DNA of 64,000 bases from Pontibacter ramchanderi (GTDB lineage Bacteria > Bacteroidota > Bacteroidia > Cytophagales > Hymenobacteraceae), in the NCBI RefSeq assembly GCF_002846395.1, contig NZ_PJMU01000001.1:744001-808000 (forward strand). Direction: 5' to 3'. Positions 17,326 to 26,323 of the stretch are shown here, piece by piece. A program made the translations under genes and the position numbers. The notes under the pieces are model-generated. The model did not search any database. It saw only the letters and a list, made by a program, of their open reading frames with translations, and was not told the origin of the DNA. The first letter of the stretch is position 1. Every line of letters starts with the position of its first letter.

Positions 17326-18705
17326 TTGATCAATCAATTTCTACATAACGATACCATTGCGGCAGTTGCCACGGCTGCCGGCACGGGCGCCATCGCCGTG
17401 ATTCGCCTTTCCGGGCCGGAAGCCATCAGCATTACCAACTCCGTTTTCAAAGGCAAAGACTTAACCCAACAGGCCAGCCATACCATCCATTTCGGGACGC
17501 TACGCGACGGCGATAAGATCATTGATGAAGTATTGATTTCACTTTTTGTGGCGCCCCACTCCTATACCAAAGAAAACGTGGTGGAGATTTCCTGCCACGG
17601 ATCCGACTTCATTGTGCAGCAAATCATGCAGCTGCTTCTGAAGAAAGGTGCCCGCCTGGCCAATGCCGGTGAATTTACGAAGCGCGCTTTCTTGAACGGA
17701 CAATTTGACCTGGCTCAGGCTGAGGCCGTGGCCGACTTGATCGCCTCTGACTCTGCTTTATCGCATGAAGTGGCCATGAAGCAGATGCGCGGTGGCTTTT
17801 CGCAGGAGATCAAGCGGCTGCGGGCTGAACTTGTCCATTTTGCCTCTATGATCGAGCTTGAACTGGATTTTGGCGAAGAGGACGTGGAGTTTGCCGACCG
17901 CGACCAGCTACGCAGTCTTATCCTGAACATTCAGCAGATTATTCGTGAGCTACTCAAGTCCTTTGAGTTGGGCAACGTGATCAAGAATGGCGTTCCGACC
18001 GTGATCGTGGGCAAACCAAATGCGGGCAAGTCAACGCTGCTCAACAAATTGCTTAACGAAGAGAAAGCCATTGTGTCGGATGTACCGGGCACCACCCGCG
18101 ATTTCATTGAAGACGAGATCAACATCGGCGGCATCACGTTCCGTTTTATCGACACGGCCGGCTTGCGCGAAACCACCGACAAGGTAGAGGCCATCGGCGT
18201 GGAGCGTACCATGCAGAAGCTGAGCCAGTCGTCCCTGATCATCTACCTCTTCGACATCACAGGCACTACGCCGGAGGAATTAGAAGCCGAACTGGAAAAA
18301 CTGAATCCAAAGAAGCTGCCTTTCCTGCCAGTTGCCAACAAAATAGACCAGGCCACACCGGATCAACTGGCCGCTTTTGCAGGTATGGCAGGGCTTGTTC
18401 AAATTTCAGCTGCAGAAGGTGCGCGCTTAGAGGAACTAAAGCAAGCGCTAGTAAATAAGGTGAACCTCGGCAAACTCAACACCCAGCAGCAGACCATCGT
18501 GACTAACCTTCGCCATGTCGACAGCCTGAACAAAACCTACGAAGCGCTGGATGATGTGCTAAACGGCCTCGGCTTAGGTATGAGCGGTGACTTGGTGGCA
18601 GCAGATATCCGTCGGGCACTTTATAGTCTGGGCATGATCACAGGCGAAATCACGACGGACGACTTGCTGGATAATATTTTCACCAAATTCTGCATCGGAA
18701 AGTAA
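17326..18705 (+). CDS. mnmE: tRNA modification GTPase MnmE
   Basis: 459 aa, TTG start. With MnmG it makes the (carboxymethyl)aminomethyl group on wobble U34 of tRNAs (cytosol). N-terminal folate-binding domain (1-120), helical domain, and inserted G domain with G1 GKPNAGKST (229-237), G2/G3 (VPGTTRDF, DTAG) and G4 NKID. The C-terminal CIGK (456-459) carries the invariant catalytic Cys. Full length; the TTG start gives the expected N-terminus (MINQFLHNDTIAAVAT), and there is no closer ATG. Confidence 0.95.
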   Translation: MINQFLHNDTIAAVATAAGTGAIAVIRLSGPEAISITNSVFKGKDLTQQASHTIHFGTLRDGDKIIDEVLISLFVAPHSYTKENVVEISCHGSDFIVQQIMQLLLKKGARLANAGEFTKRAFLNGQFDLAQAEAVADLIASDSALSHEVAMKQMRGGFSQEIKRLRAELVHFASMIELELDFGEEDVEFADRDQLRSLILNIQQIIRELLKSFELGNVIKNGVPTVIVGKPNAGKSTLLNKLLNEEKAIVSDVPGTTRDFIEDEINIGGITFRFIDTAGLRETTDKVEAIGVERTMQKLSQSSLIIYLFDITGTTPEELEAELEKLNPKKLPFLPVANKIDQATPDQLAAFAGMAGLVQISAAEGARLEELKQALVNKVNLGKLNTQQQTIVTNLRHVDSLNKTYEALDDVLNGLGLGMSGDLVAADIRRALYSLGMITGEITTDDLLDNIFTKFCIGK

Positions 18706-18753
18706 AACTTTATTAAGATTACCAATTAATTCAATTATAAGAAACTATTAGCT

Positions 18754-19275
18754 ATGTTTTCACTTAGAGTAACGTTGGTGCTGATAGTTATACTTATCAT
18801 TCCGTATGCTATTAAATCTTTTTTTAGCATCGAGCCCTTTCCTGCAGTCATCCTCCCTAGCGGTCCAGGTAAGAGCTTAGTTAATAAATCTCAATTTGAA
18901 GTTACTACGGTTTCTTATCTTGGTAAATCAGGGGATGGTAGATGGCGGCAAGTAAATGCACAAAGGTTATTACATCCTTTACACTATCCTCTTCAACGTT
19001 ATATACTATCAAGGGAATTTATGATAGGGGACAGCTCAAACATTAATTATATAAACTATCCTACCAATATTTTAAAAAGCAAATTATCACGGAATAGGAA
19101 TAACTATCAAGCAAGATCTGATTTAAAAGAATTATTAAAACATAGGCTTTATTCTCAAGGGTTTAAAAGTTCTAGCCTTAAAATCCTGAAATATAAAGTT
19201 ATTATTTCCATTCCTGGTGGCGATACAATAAACTCTATCCTCATTAATGAAAGCATACTATACTTGGATAGATAA
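18754..19275 (+). CDS. Hypothetical membrane-anchored protein, A/T-rich
   Basis: 173 aa. One N-terminal membrane segment (about 4-22), then a presumably extracytoplasmic domain rich in Lys, Asn, Ser and Tyr. No family recognised. Codon use (AAA, TTA, ATA, AAT) is far more A/T-rich than in mnmE upstream or the transporter downstream, suggesting transfer. Its 3' end overlaps the next gene by 29 nt, so the two are translated together and probably act together. Confidence 0.6.
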   Translation: MFSLRVTLVLIVILIIPYAIKSFFSIEPFPAVILPSGPGKSLVNKSQFEVTTVSYLGKSGDGRWRQVNAQRLLHPLHYPLQRYILSREFMIGDSSNINYINYPTNILKSKLSRNRNNYQARSDLKELLKHRLYSQGFKSSSLKILKYKVIISIPGGDTINSILINESILYLDR

Positions 19276-20347
19276 TCTTAACACTCTATTCTGGACAAGA
19301 GTCATTTCCTCGACAACGGTAGATGTAAAATCATTATGTGCATTCAGAATTGTTTTGGGAGCCACCTTACTAACCCTCTATTTTCCAAGCTTTACGTGGA
19401 TTGCTGAAGTCCCTAAAGCGCTCTTTAATCCACCAATTTTTAGTATTGCCAATGCTTTTGACGAGTTACCAGGTATAGTATTCTTCATGACTTTGGACTG
19501 TATGATATTATTAAGTCTCAGCTGTTTAACCCTGGGAATAAAAACAAGGATATCAACACTAATATTCGCTGTTTTATGTATTATTGGATTGAGTTTTAAC
19601 TATTCCTTTGGTAAAATAGACCATGGTTACACATTGTTTTATTTTACCTTACTATGTATGTCATTCTCTGGTTGGGGGACACAATTAGCGCTCTACCCTG
19701 ACAAATTGACTAAATATGATTCTACGATAAAAAGCCTTTCTCTTCTTGCAGTTATAATAGCTTTTGGTATGTTCACTGCGGGGTTTTCAAAAGCCCTGCA
19801 TTGGATAGACTTTGATATGACTTGGAATGGTTTTCTTCGTTGGTATATTGACAGCTATTATGGTTCTGGGAAAAAGTTATATCTAGCATCGATAGTTGAA
19901 TTATTACCTCCTTTAGTTCTAGAAATATTTGATTATACTGCAGTTTTAGTTGAGCTTAGTCCTATATTTTTTCTCCTCCATTCTGGTAAAGCGTGGAGAG
20001 TATGGCTTATGCTTATCTGTATTTTACATTTAGCAATTGTATTGTTTTTAAATATTTCCTTCAACTTAAATTTCTTTGCTTACCTGATATTCATTGACTT
20101 CAGCTGGCTATATAACAAATTAATAAATATATCTAAGTTAGTGTTAAACACCTTATTAGCTTTTTTTAGTTTATATTTTCTAGTTAGACTTTATCTAATA
20201 TTTAGTCAACAGCAAATGGTCACTTTCTTTCCGGGACTAAGGCCAAAATTTGATCTATACTTTGACATAATAATTTGGTTAGTTGCCATTTACTTAATTA
20301 TAAACCACCTTTTGGTTTCCAAGCAAAATAGGTTAAAAGAAGCCTGA
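19247..20347 (+). CDS. HTTM-domain membrane protein
   Basis: 366 aa, roughly eight to ten membrane segments. The N-terminal 'VDVKSLCAFRIVLGATLL' start, the 'GFSKALHWIDFDMTWNGFLRWYIDS' central motif and the W/H-rich helices are those of the HTTM (horizontally transferred transmembrane) family, distantly related to vitamin K-dependent gamma-carboxylase. Function is unknown in bacteria. It overlaps the preceding membrane-anchored gene by 29 nt and shares its A/T-rich composition; both break off sharply at mnmE and at the transporter, so they look like one acquired module. Confidence 0.75.
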   Translation: MKAYYTWIDNLNTLFWTRVISSTTVDVKSLCAFRIVLGATLLTLYFPSFTWIAEVPKALFNPPIFSIANAFDELPGIVFFMTLDCMILLSLSCLTLGIKTRISTLIFAVLCIIGLSFNYSFGKIDHGYTLFYFTLLCMSFSGWGTQLALYPDKLTKYDSTIKSLSLLAVIIAFGMFTAGFSKALHWIDFDMTWNGFLRWYIDSYYGSGKKLYLASIVELLPPLVLEIFDYTAVLVELSPIFFLLHSGKAWRVWLMLICILHLAIVLFLNISFNLNFFAYLIFIDFSWLYNKLINISKLVLNTLLAFFSLYFLVRLYLIFSQQQMVTFFPGLRPKFDLYFDIIIWLVAIYLIINHLLVSKQNRLKEA

Positions 20348-20896
20348 ACAATATTTTCGGAGCGCGGGAATGTGTGCTCAATAATATAGGCTTTGGTATA
20401 AGCGATGGTTTGTACATAACCTTGGGCAGAAATAACACAATATTTCCCAAACATCCTTCGAGCTTTTCTCCATCCAGCTTTTGCAAATAGATGGAGAGCG
20501 CAGGCCCGCAGGTATACCAGCCCAAAAACGGAATACTGCTTTTCTGCTCACTTCCCATCGGTCTCGCTGTTTTATTCAGGTATTTTAGTATATTCGAAAC
20601 CCTTGTAGCTTTTTGAGGAGTTAGATTTAGAAGTAGGTATATGCTAATAGTTAGCCGAGGGAGAGGAAAATCGTTACACCTAATTGAAAAAATATTAACC
20701 TTAGGCTATTCTGACAGCTCTAATACTGAGGAGTCGCTTCTTGCTGGTGAATAAAAACACAGTAGAAAAGGGAGAAGCCACTTATATGATGTTAGCAAAT
20801 GGGCCAGAGCGAAACCCAATGGCTGGCGTGGTTAACCAGCTGAAAAGGTGCGAACACACACTGAACAAAACCTTATAAACACTAAACAATACCCCG
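20348..20896. other. 550-bp gap without a convincing gene
   Basis: A minus-strand 86-codon ORF (20298-20558) covers part of the gap but has no recognisable features and runs into the end of the HTTM gene. The remainder (20600-20890) has a mixed composition between the A/T-rich module and the transporter. It may be decayed sequence left by the integration of the module. An AGGTATA motif lies at about 20512. Confidence 0.4.
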
Positions 20897-22321
20897 ATGC
20901 CATCCATCACACCGATCAAGACTGACGAAGCCGCTTCGCAGTCGAAAGAAACTCTGCGGGACTATAAGAACTATACCTCCCCACTCATCGTCGTGACGCT
21001 CCTCTTCTTCATGTGGGGCTTCATCACCTGTATGAACGATATCCTGATCCCAAAACTGCAGGAGGTGTTTACACTGCAACTCTGGCAGGCCATGCTCATC
21101 CAGACGGCCTTCTTTGGGGCGTATTTCATTGTGTCGTTTTTCTATTTCATGCTTTCCATCACAAAAGGCGACCCTATCCAGAAGATCGGCTATAAGAATG
21201 GCATCATCATCGGTTTGATCGTGGCCGCGCTGGGTTGTGTGTTATTCTACCCGGCGGCTGTATTCCACAGCTATGGCTTCTTCCTGATGGCCTTGTTCAT
21301 CCTGGCCTCCGGTATTACGGTGCTGCAGATTACGGCTAACCCCTACGTAGCCATCCTCGGACCACCAGAAACCTCGTCCAGCCGCATGAACCTATCGCAG
21401 GCGCTGAACTCTTTCGGTACTACTATCGCTCCCATCATCGGCGGTTACCTCATATTCGACCAAGTGGCATCTGCCGAGATTGATACAGCTGATTCTGTAA
21501 AACTCCCTTACCTGGGGCTTGCAGCCTTGCTACTCTTGCTGGCTTTGCTGATTAAAGTAGCCAAACTGCCACGACTGGAAGGCAGCGGAAAAATTGAAAC
21601 CGGTGCCGTGGCTGTCAAGCACCCGCACCTGGTGTTGGGTATCATCTGTATCTTTATGTACGTGGGGGGCGAGGTGAGCATTGGCAGTGCCCTGATCAAT
21701 TACATCAAACTTCCGCAGATCACCGGTCTGACCGAATCGGAGGCGAAACACTACCTAGCCTTCTATTGGGGTGGTGCCATGATCGGTCGTTTCTTCGGGG
21801 CCGTGGCCTTGAGCACTCTGAAGCGCAGCGGTAAGTTTATGGTGATCGCCCTGATCGCTCTGGTTACTTTCCTGACAGTTTATGCGCTTTATGACCTGAA
21901 CGAAGCCCTGATCATTCTGGGCCTGATTGCGCTGAACGTGGTGGTACTGCTGCTGGCGCGCTTTATACCTAACCGCACCGTAGGTCTGTTTGCCATGGCC
22001 GTGATCGGTCTGCTGCTGATCGGCGTTGTGGCGGAAGGTACGCTAGCCATGTGGGCGATCATTGCCATCGGCCTGTTCAACTCCATCATGTTCCCAACCA
22101 TTTTCGACCTGGCCATCAAAGGGCTCGGCCGCCATACCAGCCAGGGCTCTTCGCTGCTAGTTATGGCGATTGTAGGCGGCGCCATCGTACCGCCGCTTCA
22201 AGGCCTGTTCGCTGACCTCACCGGCGACTTGCAACTTTCCTTCATCATCCCGATGATCTGCTACGCTTACATCGTGTATTATGGCTTTGTGGGGTATAAA
22301 GTGAAGGAGGCTCAGGTATAG
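20897..22321 (+). CDS. Sugar:H+ symporter, FucP/GluP-type MFS transporter
   Basis: 474 aa, twelve predicted membrane segments. The start of TM1 (LLFFMWGFITCMNDILIPKLQ) is the signature of the fucose/glucose/galactose permease family (FucP, GluP); it is followed by 'TAFFGAYFIVSFFYF' and 'ITANPYVAILG'. These take up hexoses with protons across the inner membrane. Its C-terminus converges on a GH92 mannosidase gene, so mannose is a plausible substrate; this is inference only. An intrinsic terminator follows. Confidence 0.88.
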   Translation: MPSITPIKTDEAASQSKETLRDYKNYTSPLIVVTLLFFMWGFITCMNDILIPKLQEVFTLQLWQAMLIQTAFFGAYFIVSFFYFMLSITKGDPIQKIGYKNGIIIGLIVAALGCVLFYPAAVFHSYGFFLMALFILASGITVLQITANPYVAILGPPETSSSRMNLSQALNSFGTTIAPIIGGYLIFDQVASAEIDTADSVKLPYLGLAALLLLLALLIKVAKLPRLEGSGKIETGAVAVKHPHLVLGIICIFMYVGGEVSIGSALINYIKLPQITGLTESEAKHYLAFYWGGAMIGRFFGAVALSTLKRSGKFMVIALIALVTFLTVYALYDLNEALIILGLIALNVVVLLLARFIPNRTVGLFAMAVIGLLLIGVVAEGTLAMWAIIAIGLFNSIMFPTIFDLAIKGLGRHTSQGSSLLVMAIVGGAIVPPLQGLFADLTGDLQLSFIIPMICYAYIVYYGFVGYKVKEAQV

Positions 22322-22344
22322 CAGAGACTCTGAATTTAAAATAA

Positions 22345-22380
22345 AAAGAGACCGTGGGATTACCCTGCGGTCTTTTTTTG
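22345..22380 (+). terminator. Intrinsic terminator of the sugar transporter
   Basis: GACCGTGGG / CCCTGCGGTC stem (22350-22372, imperfect centre) followed by seven T's. Clear rho-independent signal in plus orientation. Confidence 0.8.
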
Positions 22381-22432
22381 TATGGATCTTTATACAGGGC
22401 TCCTACCCCAAGAGGGGAATTACCTCTCCTAA

Positions 22433-22600
22433 CCCCTCCTAAAAACAGGAGGGGGGAATACGTGCACGATTAACACATCCCTGCCCCTCTCTTTAAAGAG
22501 GGACTTTTCTGTAGCTGCCATTCGTCAGGTATAAGCTTCGCAGTGAGCATTTGGCTGTACCGGGTCCAACCACCCCTACCCCTCCTTGTCTAAGGAGGGG
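22433..22600. repeat. Cluster of CCCCTCC...GGAGGGG hairpins
   Basis: At least three short inverted repeats: CCCCTCCT (22433-22440) / AGGAGGGG (22447-22454); CCTCTCTTTAAAGAGGG around 22492-22510; CCCCTCCTT (22579-22587) / AAGGAGGGG (22592-22600). Each stem sequence varies while the C-rich/G-rich pairing is kept. Similar units occur at 13936-14030, 25283-25413 and 44155-44290. Confidence 0.75.
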
Positions 22601-22890
22601 AGTCGGTAGCTAACTGTTCGCAGATATAAGCCCTGTTGTTTCCGGTATTTTCACACATCCTTGTCAGGTATAGCAAGAGTGACTTGCCCCGGAGGCGATG
22701 AAACAAATCACACTGGCCATGTGCACTTTTGACGATTTTGTGTTTGAGCGGTCAGCGAGTTTAAAATCGTCTTGACTTTTTTGCCTACTTTTTTTGTCAA
22801 GAAAAAAAGTAGGTGCCCGCCGCACAGGCGAAGCTATAAAATAATACAGCTTGCTATACCTGCAGCAGCAGTTGCCACAATGCAAGCTAT
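22481..22890. repeat. Composite intergenic repeat, copy 1
   Basis: Modules in order: C-rich hairpin, GGACTTTTC, CAGGTATAAG, ACCCCTACCCCTC hairpin, a spacer ending ATATAAGCCCTG, CAGGTATAGCA, ACTTGCCCC...GATGAAACA.ATCAC, GACGATTTT.TGTTTGAGC, AAAATCGTCTTGA, an A/T hairpin (22784-22795 with 22802-22813, 12-bp perfect) and GTGCCCGCCGCACAGGCGAAGC. The same order occurs at 44155-44610. It sits between two convergent genes and contains a 73-codon minus-strand ORF that I do not call a gene. Confidence 0.75.
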
Positions 22891-22897
22891 ACCTAAC

Positions 22898-25216
22898 TCA
22901 CGGCGCTATAGCAAAAAGCTTTTTATTCGGCTTACTTCCCATATAAAACGTAATCTTCCCACCCTTTATGATCTCATCATGCGTCAGGTAAGTGCGATTC
23001 ACAGGCTTCCCGTTTAACTCCATTTTCTGCACATAAACATTCTTATCGCTCTGATTCTTTGCTTCTATGCTAAAAGTCTTGCCGTTCTCCAGGTTGATCG
23101 TGGCCGATCGGATGGCGGGACTCGTGATGGCATATTGGTCTGATCCAGGAGCTACCGGGTAAAAGCCGAGGGCGCTGAAAATGTACCAGGCGCTCATTTG
23201 GCCGAAGTCGTCGTTACCGCCCAGGCCGTCTACTGTCGGTTTGTACATGGCCTTGAGTACCATGCGGGTGCGCTCCTGTGTTTTCCAGGGCTGATCAGTC
23301 CAGTTGTAAAGGAAAGGCATGTGGTGCGAGGGTTCGTTGCCGTGCACGTAGTTGCCGATGATGCCTTCGCGCGAAATGTCTTCAGTGTTCTCGAAATACT
23401 TATCCGGCAGTTCCATGGTGAAGAGTGAGTCCAGGTGCTGGGCGAAGCGGGTCTTGCCGCCCATCATGGCGATCATCTGGGCTGGGTCGTGCGGCACATA
23501 CAGACTGTAGTTCCAGGAGTTGCCCTCAATGAAGCCCTGCCCGTGCGTGTCCAGCGGGTCGAACTCCTGCTTCCAGGTGCCGTCGCTGAGTTTCGGGCGC
23601 ATAAAGCCGGATTTGGCATCGTACACATTCTTGTAACTTTCGGCACGCTTGCTGAATTCCTCGTAGATATCGGGCCGGTTCAACTTCCCGGCCATCTGTG
23701 CAATGCACCAATCGTCGTAAGCATACTCCAGCGTTTTCGATACCGAAGAGCCATTCTTATCCTCCGGCACATAGCCCATGTCCATATAGTACTCCAGCCC
23801 ATCGTAGTAGCGGGTGCGGGCGGTCTGTACGCAGGCATCCAGGGCGCGGTTGGCATCAAAATTACCGTTGCCTTTCATCACCGCATCGGCAATCACGGGC
23901 ACGGAATGGTAACCGATCATGCACCAGTTCTCGTTGGCGTAGTGCGACCACACGGGCAGCATTTTGTGCACGCTCTGGTCGTAGTGAGCCAGCATCGATT
24001 TGATCATGTCGTTGTTGCGGGCGGGCTGCAGGATGTTGAACAGCGGATGCAACGCCCGGTAAGTATCCCAGAGCGAGAAGCTGGTGTAGTTGGTAAAGCC
24101 ATCTGCCTGGTGCACGTTCATGTCGAGGCCCCTATACCTACCGTCTACATCCATGTAGGTGGTCGGGCCCAGGAAAGCGTGGTACATGGCGGTGTAGAAA
24201 TTCACGAGATCGTCCTTGCCGGCATCGACCACCACTTTGCTGAGCTCTTTGTTCCAGGCAGCCTGGCCTTCGCGCTTCACCTGCTCAAAGTCCCAGTGCG
24301 GAATCTCGGCTTTCATGTTGGCCAGGGCTCCCTCGGTGCTTACCGGTGAGAGGGCAAATTTGATCTTGATCTTCTCTCCTTCTTCGGTTTTAAAATCGAA
24401 GTAGGCTCTCAATTTCTTGCCCGCGAACTCAGGGAAGTTTTTGGTCTGGTCGAACTTGCGCCAGAAGCCTTTGTATACCTGCGCCTCCGAGTAATCTTTG
24501 TTGCCATACTGGTGGAAAGGTTTGCTGAAGGCCATGGCAAAGTATACGGTGCGGGTGCGAGCCCAGCCGTTGGTCTGGCGGTAACCGGTGATCAGCGTGT
24601 CGTTCTCCACGCGCACAAAGGTCCAGGTGGTTTTGCCGTCGTAGTTGTAGATGCCCGACATCAGGTCCAGGATGATGTGCGCCTCGTCCGACTTGGGGAA
24701 GGTATACTGGTGCATGCCCACCCGGTTACTAGCCGTAAGTTCTGCCAGAATGTTGTGGTCGTCGAGCTTTACCTTGTAGTAGGCCGGTTCCGCCGCCTCG
24801 TTCTTATGCGAGAAAGCTGAGCGATAGCCGCTTTCCGGCTTGTCGGCCGTGCCTGGGTTGAGTTGCAGTTTGCCGGTGGTCGGTGCGATCAGGAAGTCGC
24901 CCAGGTCAGAGTGGCCGGTGCCGCTGAAGTGGGTGTGGCTGAATCCGACGATCGTGTTGTCGTCGTACTGGTAGCCGGCGCAGTACTTGTACACGTCCTT
25001 GTTGTACTTGCCGTTCACCTCGTAAGGGATGGTGTCGGTATCCGGACTCAGCTGCACCATGCCAAAAGGCACGGTAGCACCCGGGTAGGTATGGCCCATT
25101 TTGGCGGTACCGATCATGGGGTTGACGTACCTGACCAGGTCAGGGGTTGAGGATTTCTTTTGCGCAAAGGTGAGGCAAGGTATAAGCAGCAGAACGGTTA
25201 GGGTAAAAACTCTCAT
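22898..25216 (-). CDS. GH92 family alpha-mannosidase
   Basis: 772 aa with a signal peptide (1-18, ending TFAQ), so exported to the periplasm or surface. GH92 enzymes are Ca2+-dependent inverting alpha-1,2/1,3-mannosidases typical of Bacteroidota. N-terminal beta-sandwich beginning 'LVRYVNPMIGTAKMGHTYPGATVPFGM', then the (alpha/alpha)6 barrel with NWCMIGYHSVPVIADA, the HGNEPSHHMPFLYNW block (about 630-645) and the GNDDFGQMSAWYIFSALGFYPVAPG motif (about 678-702), which hold the conserved catalytic/metal residues. Full length; no SusC/D genes nearby, so it is not in a standard polysaccharide utilisation locus. Confidence 0.92.
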   Translation of the reverse strand: MRVFTLTVLLLIPCLTFAQKKSSTPDLVRYVNPMIGTAKMGHTYPGATVPFGMVQLSPDTDTIPYEVNGKYNKDVYKYCAGYQYDDNTIVGFSHTHFSGTGHSDLGDFLIAPTTGKLQLNPGTADKPESGYRSAFSHKNEAAEPAYYKVKLDDHNILAELTASNRVGMHQYTFPKSDEAHIILDLMSGIYNYDGKTTWTFVRVENDTLITGYRQTNGWARTRTVYFAMAFSKPFHQYGNKDYSEAQVYKGFWRKFDQTKNFPEFAGKKLRAYFDFKTEEGEKIKIKFALSPVSTEGALANMKAEIPHWDFEQVKREGQAAWNKELSKVVVDAGKDDLVNFYTAMYHAFLGPTTYMDVDGRYRGLDMNVHQADGFTNYTSFSLWDTYRALHPLFNILQPARNNDMIKSMLAHYDQSVHKMLPVWSHYANENWCMIGYHSVPVIADAVMKGNGNFDANRALDACVQTARTRYYDGLEYYMDMGYVPEDKNGSSVSKTLEYAYDDWCIAQMAGKLNRPDIYEEFSKRAESYKNVYDAKSGFMRPKLSDGTWKQEFDPLDTHGQGFIEGNSWNYSLYVPHDPAQMIAMMGGKTRFAQHLDSLFTMELPDKYFENTEDISREGIIGNYVHGNEPSHHMPFLYNWTDQPWKTQERTRMVLKAMYKPTVDGLGGNDDFGQMSAWYIFSALGFYPVAPGSDQYAITSPAIRSATINLENGKTFSIEAKNQSDKNVYVQKMELNGKPVNRTYLTHDEIIKGGKITFYMGSKPNKKLFAIAP

Positions 25217-25664
25217 AGTTTGTTGTTTAGGTTTAGCATCCGGTTAGGTATAGCTCTTAAAGTTAAAGTTTATTTTTAAAATTTAGCCCCCTCCTATGCT
25301 TGGCAAAGGGAATGATAAAATGAGTGTTTCTAATTGCAGGACTATCGCTACTCGGATTTGCGTGGATCAGGTATAGGAACCAAACTCTCCCCTTGAGGGG
25401 AGTTGGAGGGGTGTTTACAACTGCGTAAAAATTGTATGGCGGTCTAATACTAGCAGTTTAACTCCGAACATGACACTCCTATTGACCTATGGTCGCAAGT
25501 TTCGAACTCCCGTTCTCACTTGTCCTCACGGGGATAGTTTTCGGAATCCATCATCTCTGTTGTTTTACCTAGTGTTCAAAGGTTGCTCTTAAGCATCGTA
25601 CCGGCAAATTGACTAAATTGCGCCTTCGCATTTCAATACCCCTGCATTTTAACTTCGCCGCCTG
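25217..25664. other. 450-bp gap with C-rich repeats
   Basis: No gene seen. Contains C-rich words (25283-25310) and a CTCCCC/GGGGAG hairpin (25387-25402) of the family described at 22.4 kb, plus AGGTATA motifs near 25247 and 25370. The promoter of the GH92 gene and that of the exonuclease must be here; no TAnnTTTG was obvious. Confidence 0.5.
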
Positions 25665-26219
25665 ATGGATTTTATTGCACTCGATTTCGAAACGGCCACG
25701 CCCCAGCGTGACAGCCCCTGTGAGATAGGTATCACCGTGGTGCGCAACAGGCGGATCGTCGAAACGCGGTCCTGGCTGATCAAGCCCTTGTATTACCCTA
25801 ACTTCAATTCCTTTAACATTGCCGTGCACGGCATCCGGCCCGCTGACGTGAAGGACCAGCCTGATTTTGCAGAGCTCTGGCCGCAGCTGAAACCCTACCT
25901 CGAAAACCAGTTGCTGATTGCCCACAATGCAAGCTTCGACATGAGCGTGCTGCGCAAAACGCTCACCACCTATGGCATTCCGCTGCCGGAGGCGCGCTAT
26001 ACCTGCAGCCTCAAATTTTCGAAGAACATCTGGAAAGGCATGCACAAGTACGACCTCAAAACGCTCTGCAATATGCACCGCATCGATTTCCTACATCACC
26101 GCGCCGCTTCCGATGCCGACGCCTGCGCCCGGCTCTCACTCAAGGCCCTTGACCTAACGGGAACCAGCTCGGAAGCGGAGTTTGATGTGCGCATGGGGAG
26201 CAAGATCAGCCGTGTCTGA
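25665..26219 (+). CDS. DnaQ-like 3'-5' exonuclease
   Basis: 184 aa, the size of a single exonuclease domain. DEDDh motifs: Exo I with Asp7/Glu9 (ALDFET), Exo II with HNASFD (Asp92), Exo III with HHRAASDADA (His145, Asp150). It removes nucleotides from 3' ends; family members are proofreading subunits or RNase T-like trimming enzymes. No BRCT or polymerase domain is attached, so the specific role cannot be assigned. It appears to be monocistronic. Confidence 0.88.
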   Translation: MDFIALDFETATPQRDSPCEIGITVVRNRRIVETRSWLIKPLYYPNFNSFNIAVHGIRPADVKDQPDFAELWPQLKPYLENQLLIAHNASFDMSVLRKTLTTYGIPLPEARYTCSLKFSKNIWKGMHKYDLKTLCNMHRIDFLHHRAASDADACARLSLKALDLTGTSSEAEFDVRMGSKISRV

Positions 26220-26323
26220 TCACTAATGTGAAGTCCCCGGCGTCAGTATTCCATCTAAAAGGGAAAAGTCCCGTGCTCCCCTCTTTTCGTGGCGGCCGGC
26301 ACTAGGCGTCCATCCAGGTATCA

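Noticed and set aside
20298..20558. Minus-strand 86-codon ORF beyond the HTTM gene
   Set aside because: Overlaps the 3' end of the HTTM gene and has no recognisable feature.
22664..22885. Minus-strand 73-codon ORF in composite repeat copy 1
   Set aside because: Lies in a repeat; a similar frame is in copy 2 (44346-44558). Some differences are synonymous, so coding is not excluded, but there is not enough support to call a gene.
23435..24349. Long plus-strand ORF (304 codons) inside the GH92 gene
   Set aside because: Antisense to a complete, motif-bearing GH92 gene; composition (His/Val-rich) is that of a shadow frame.
25490..25545. Stretch with TTCGAACTCCC resembling a tRNA T-arm
   Set aside because: No matching acceptor, D or anticodon stems around it.
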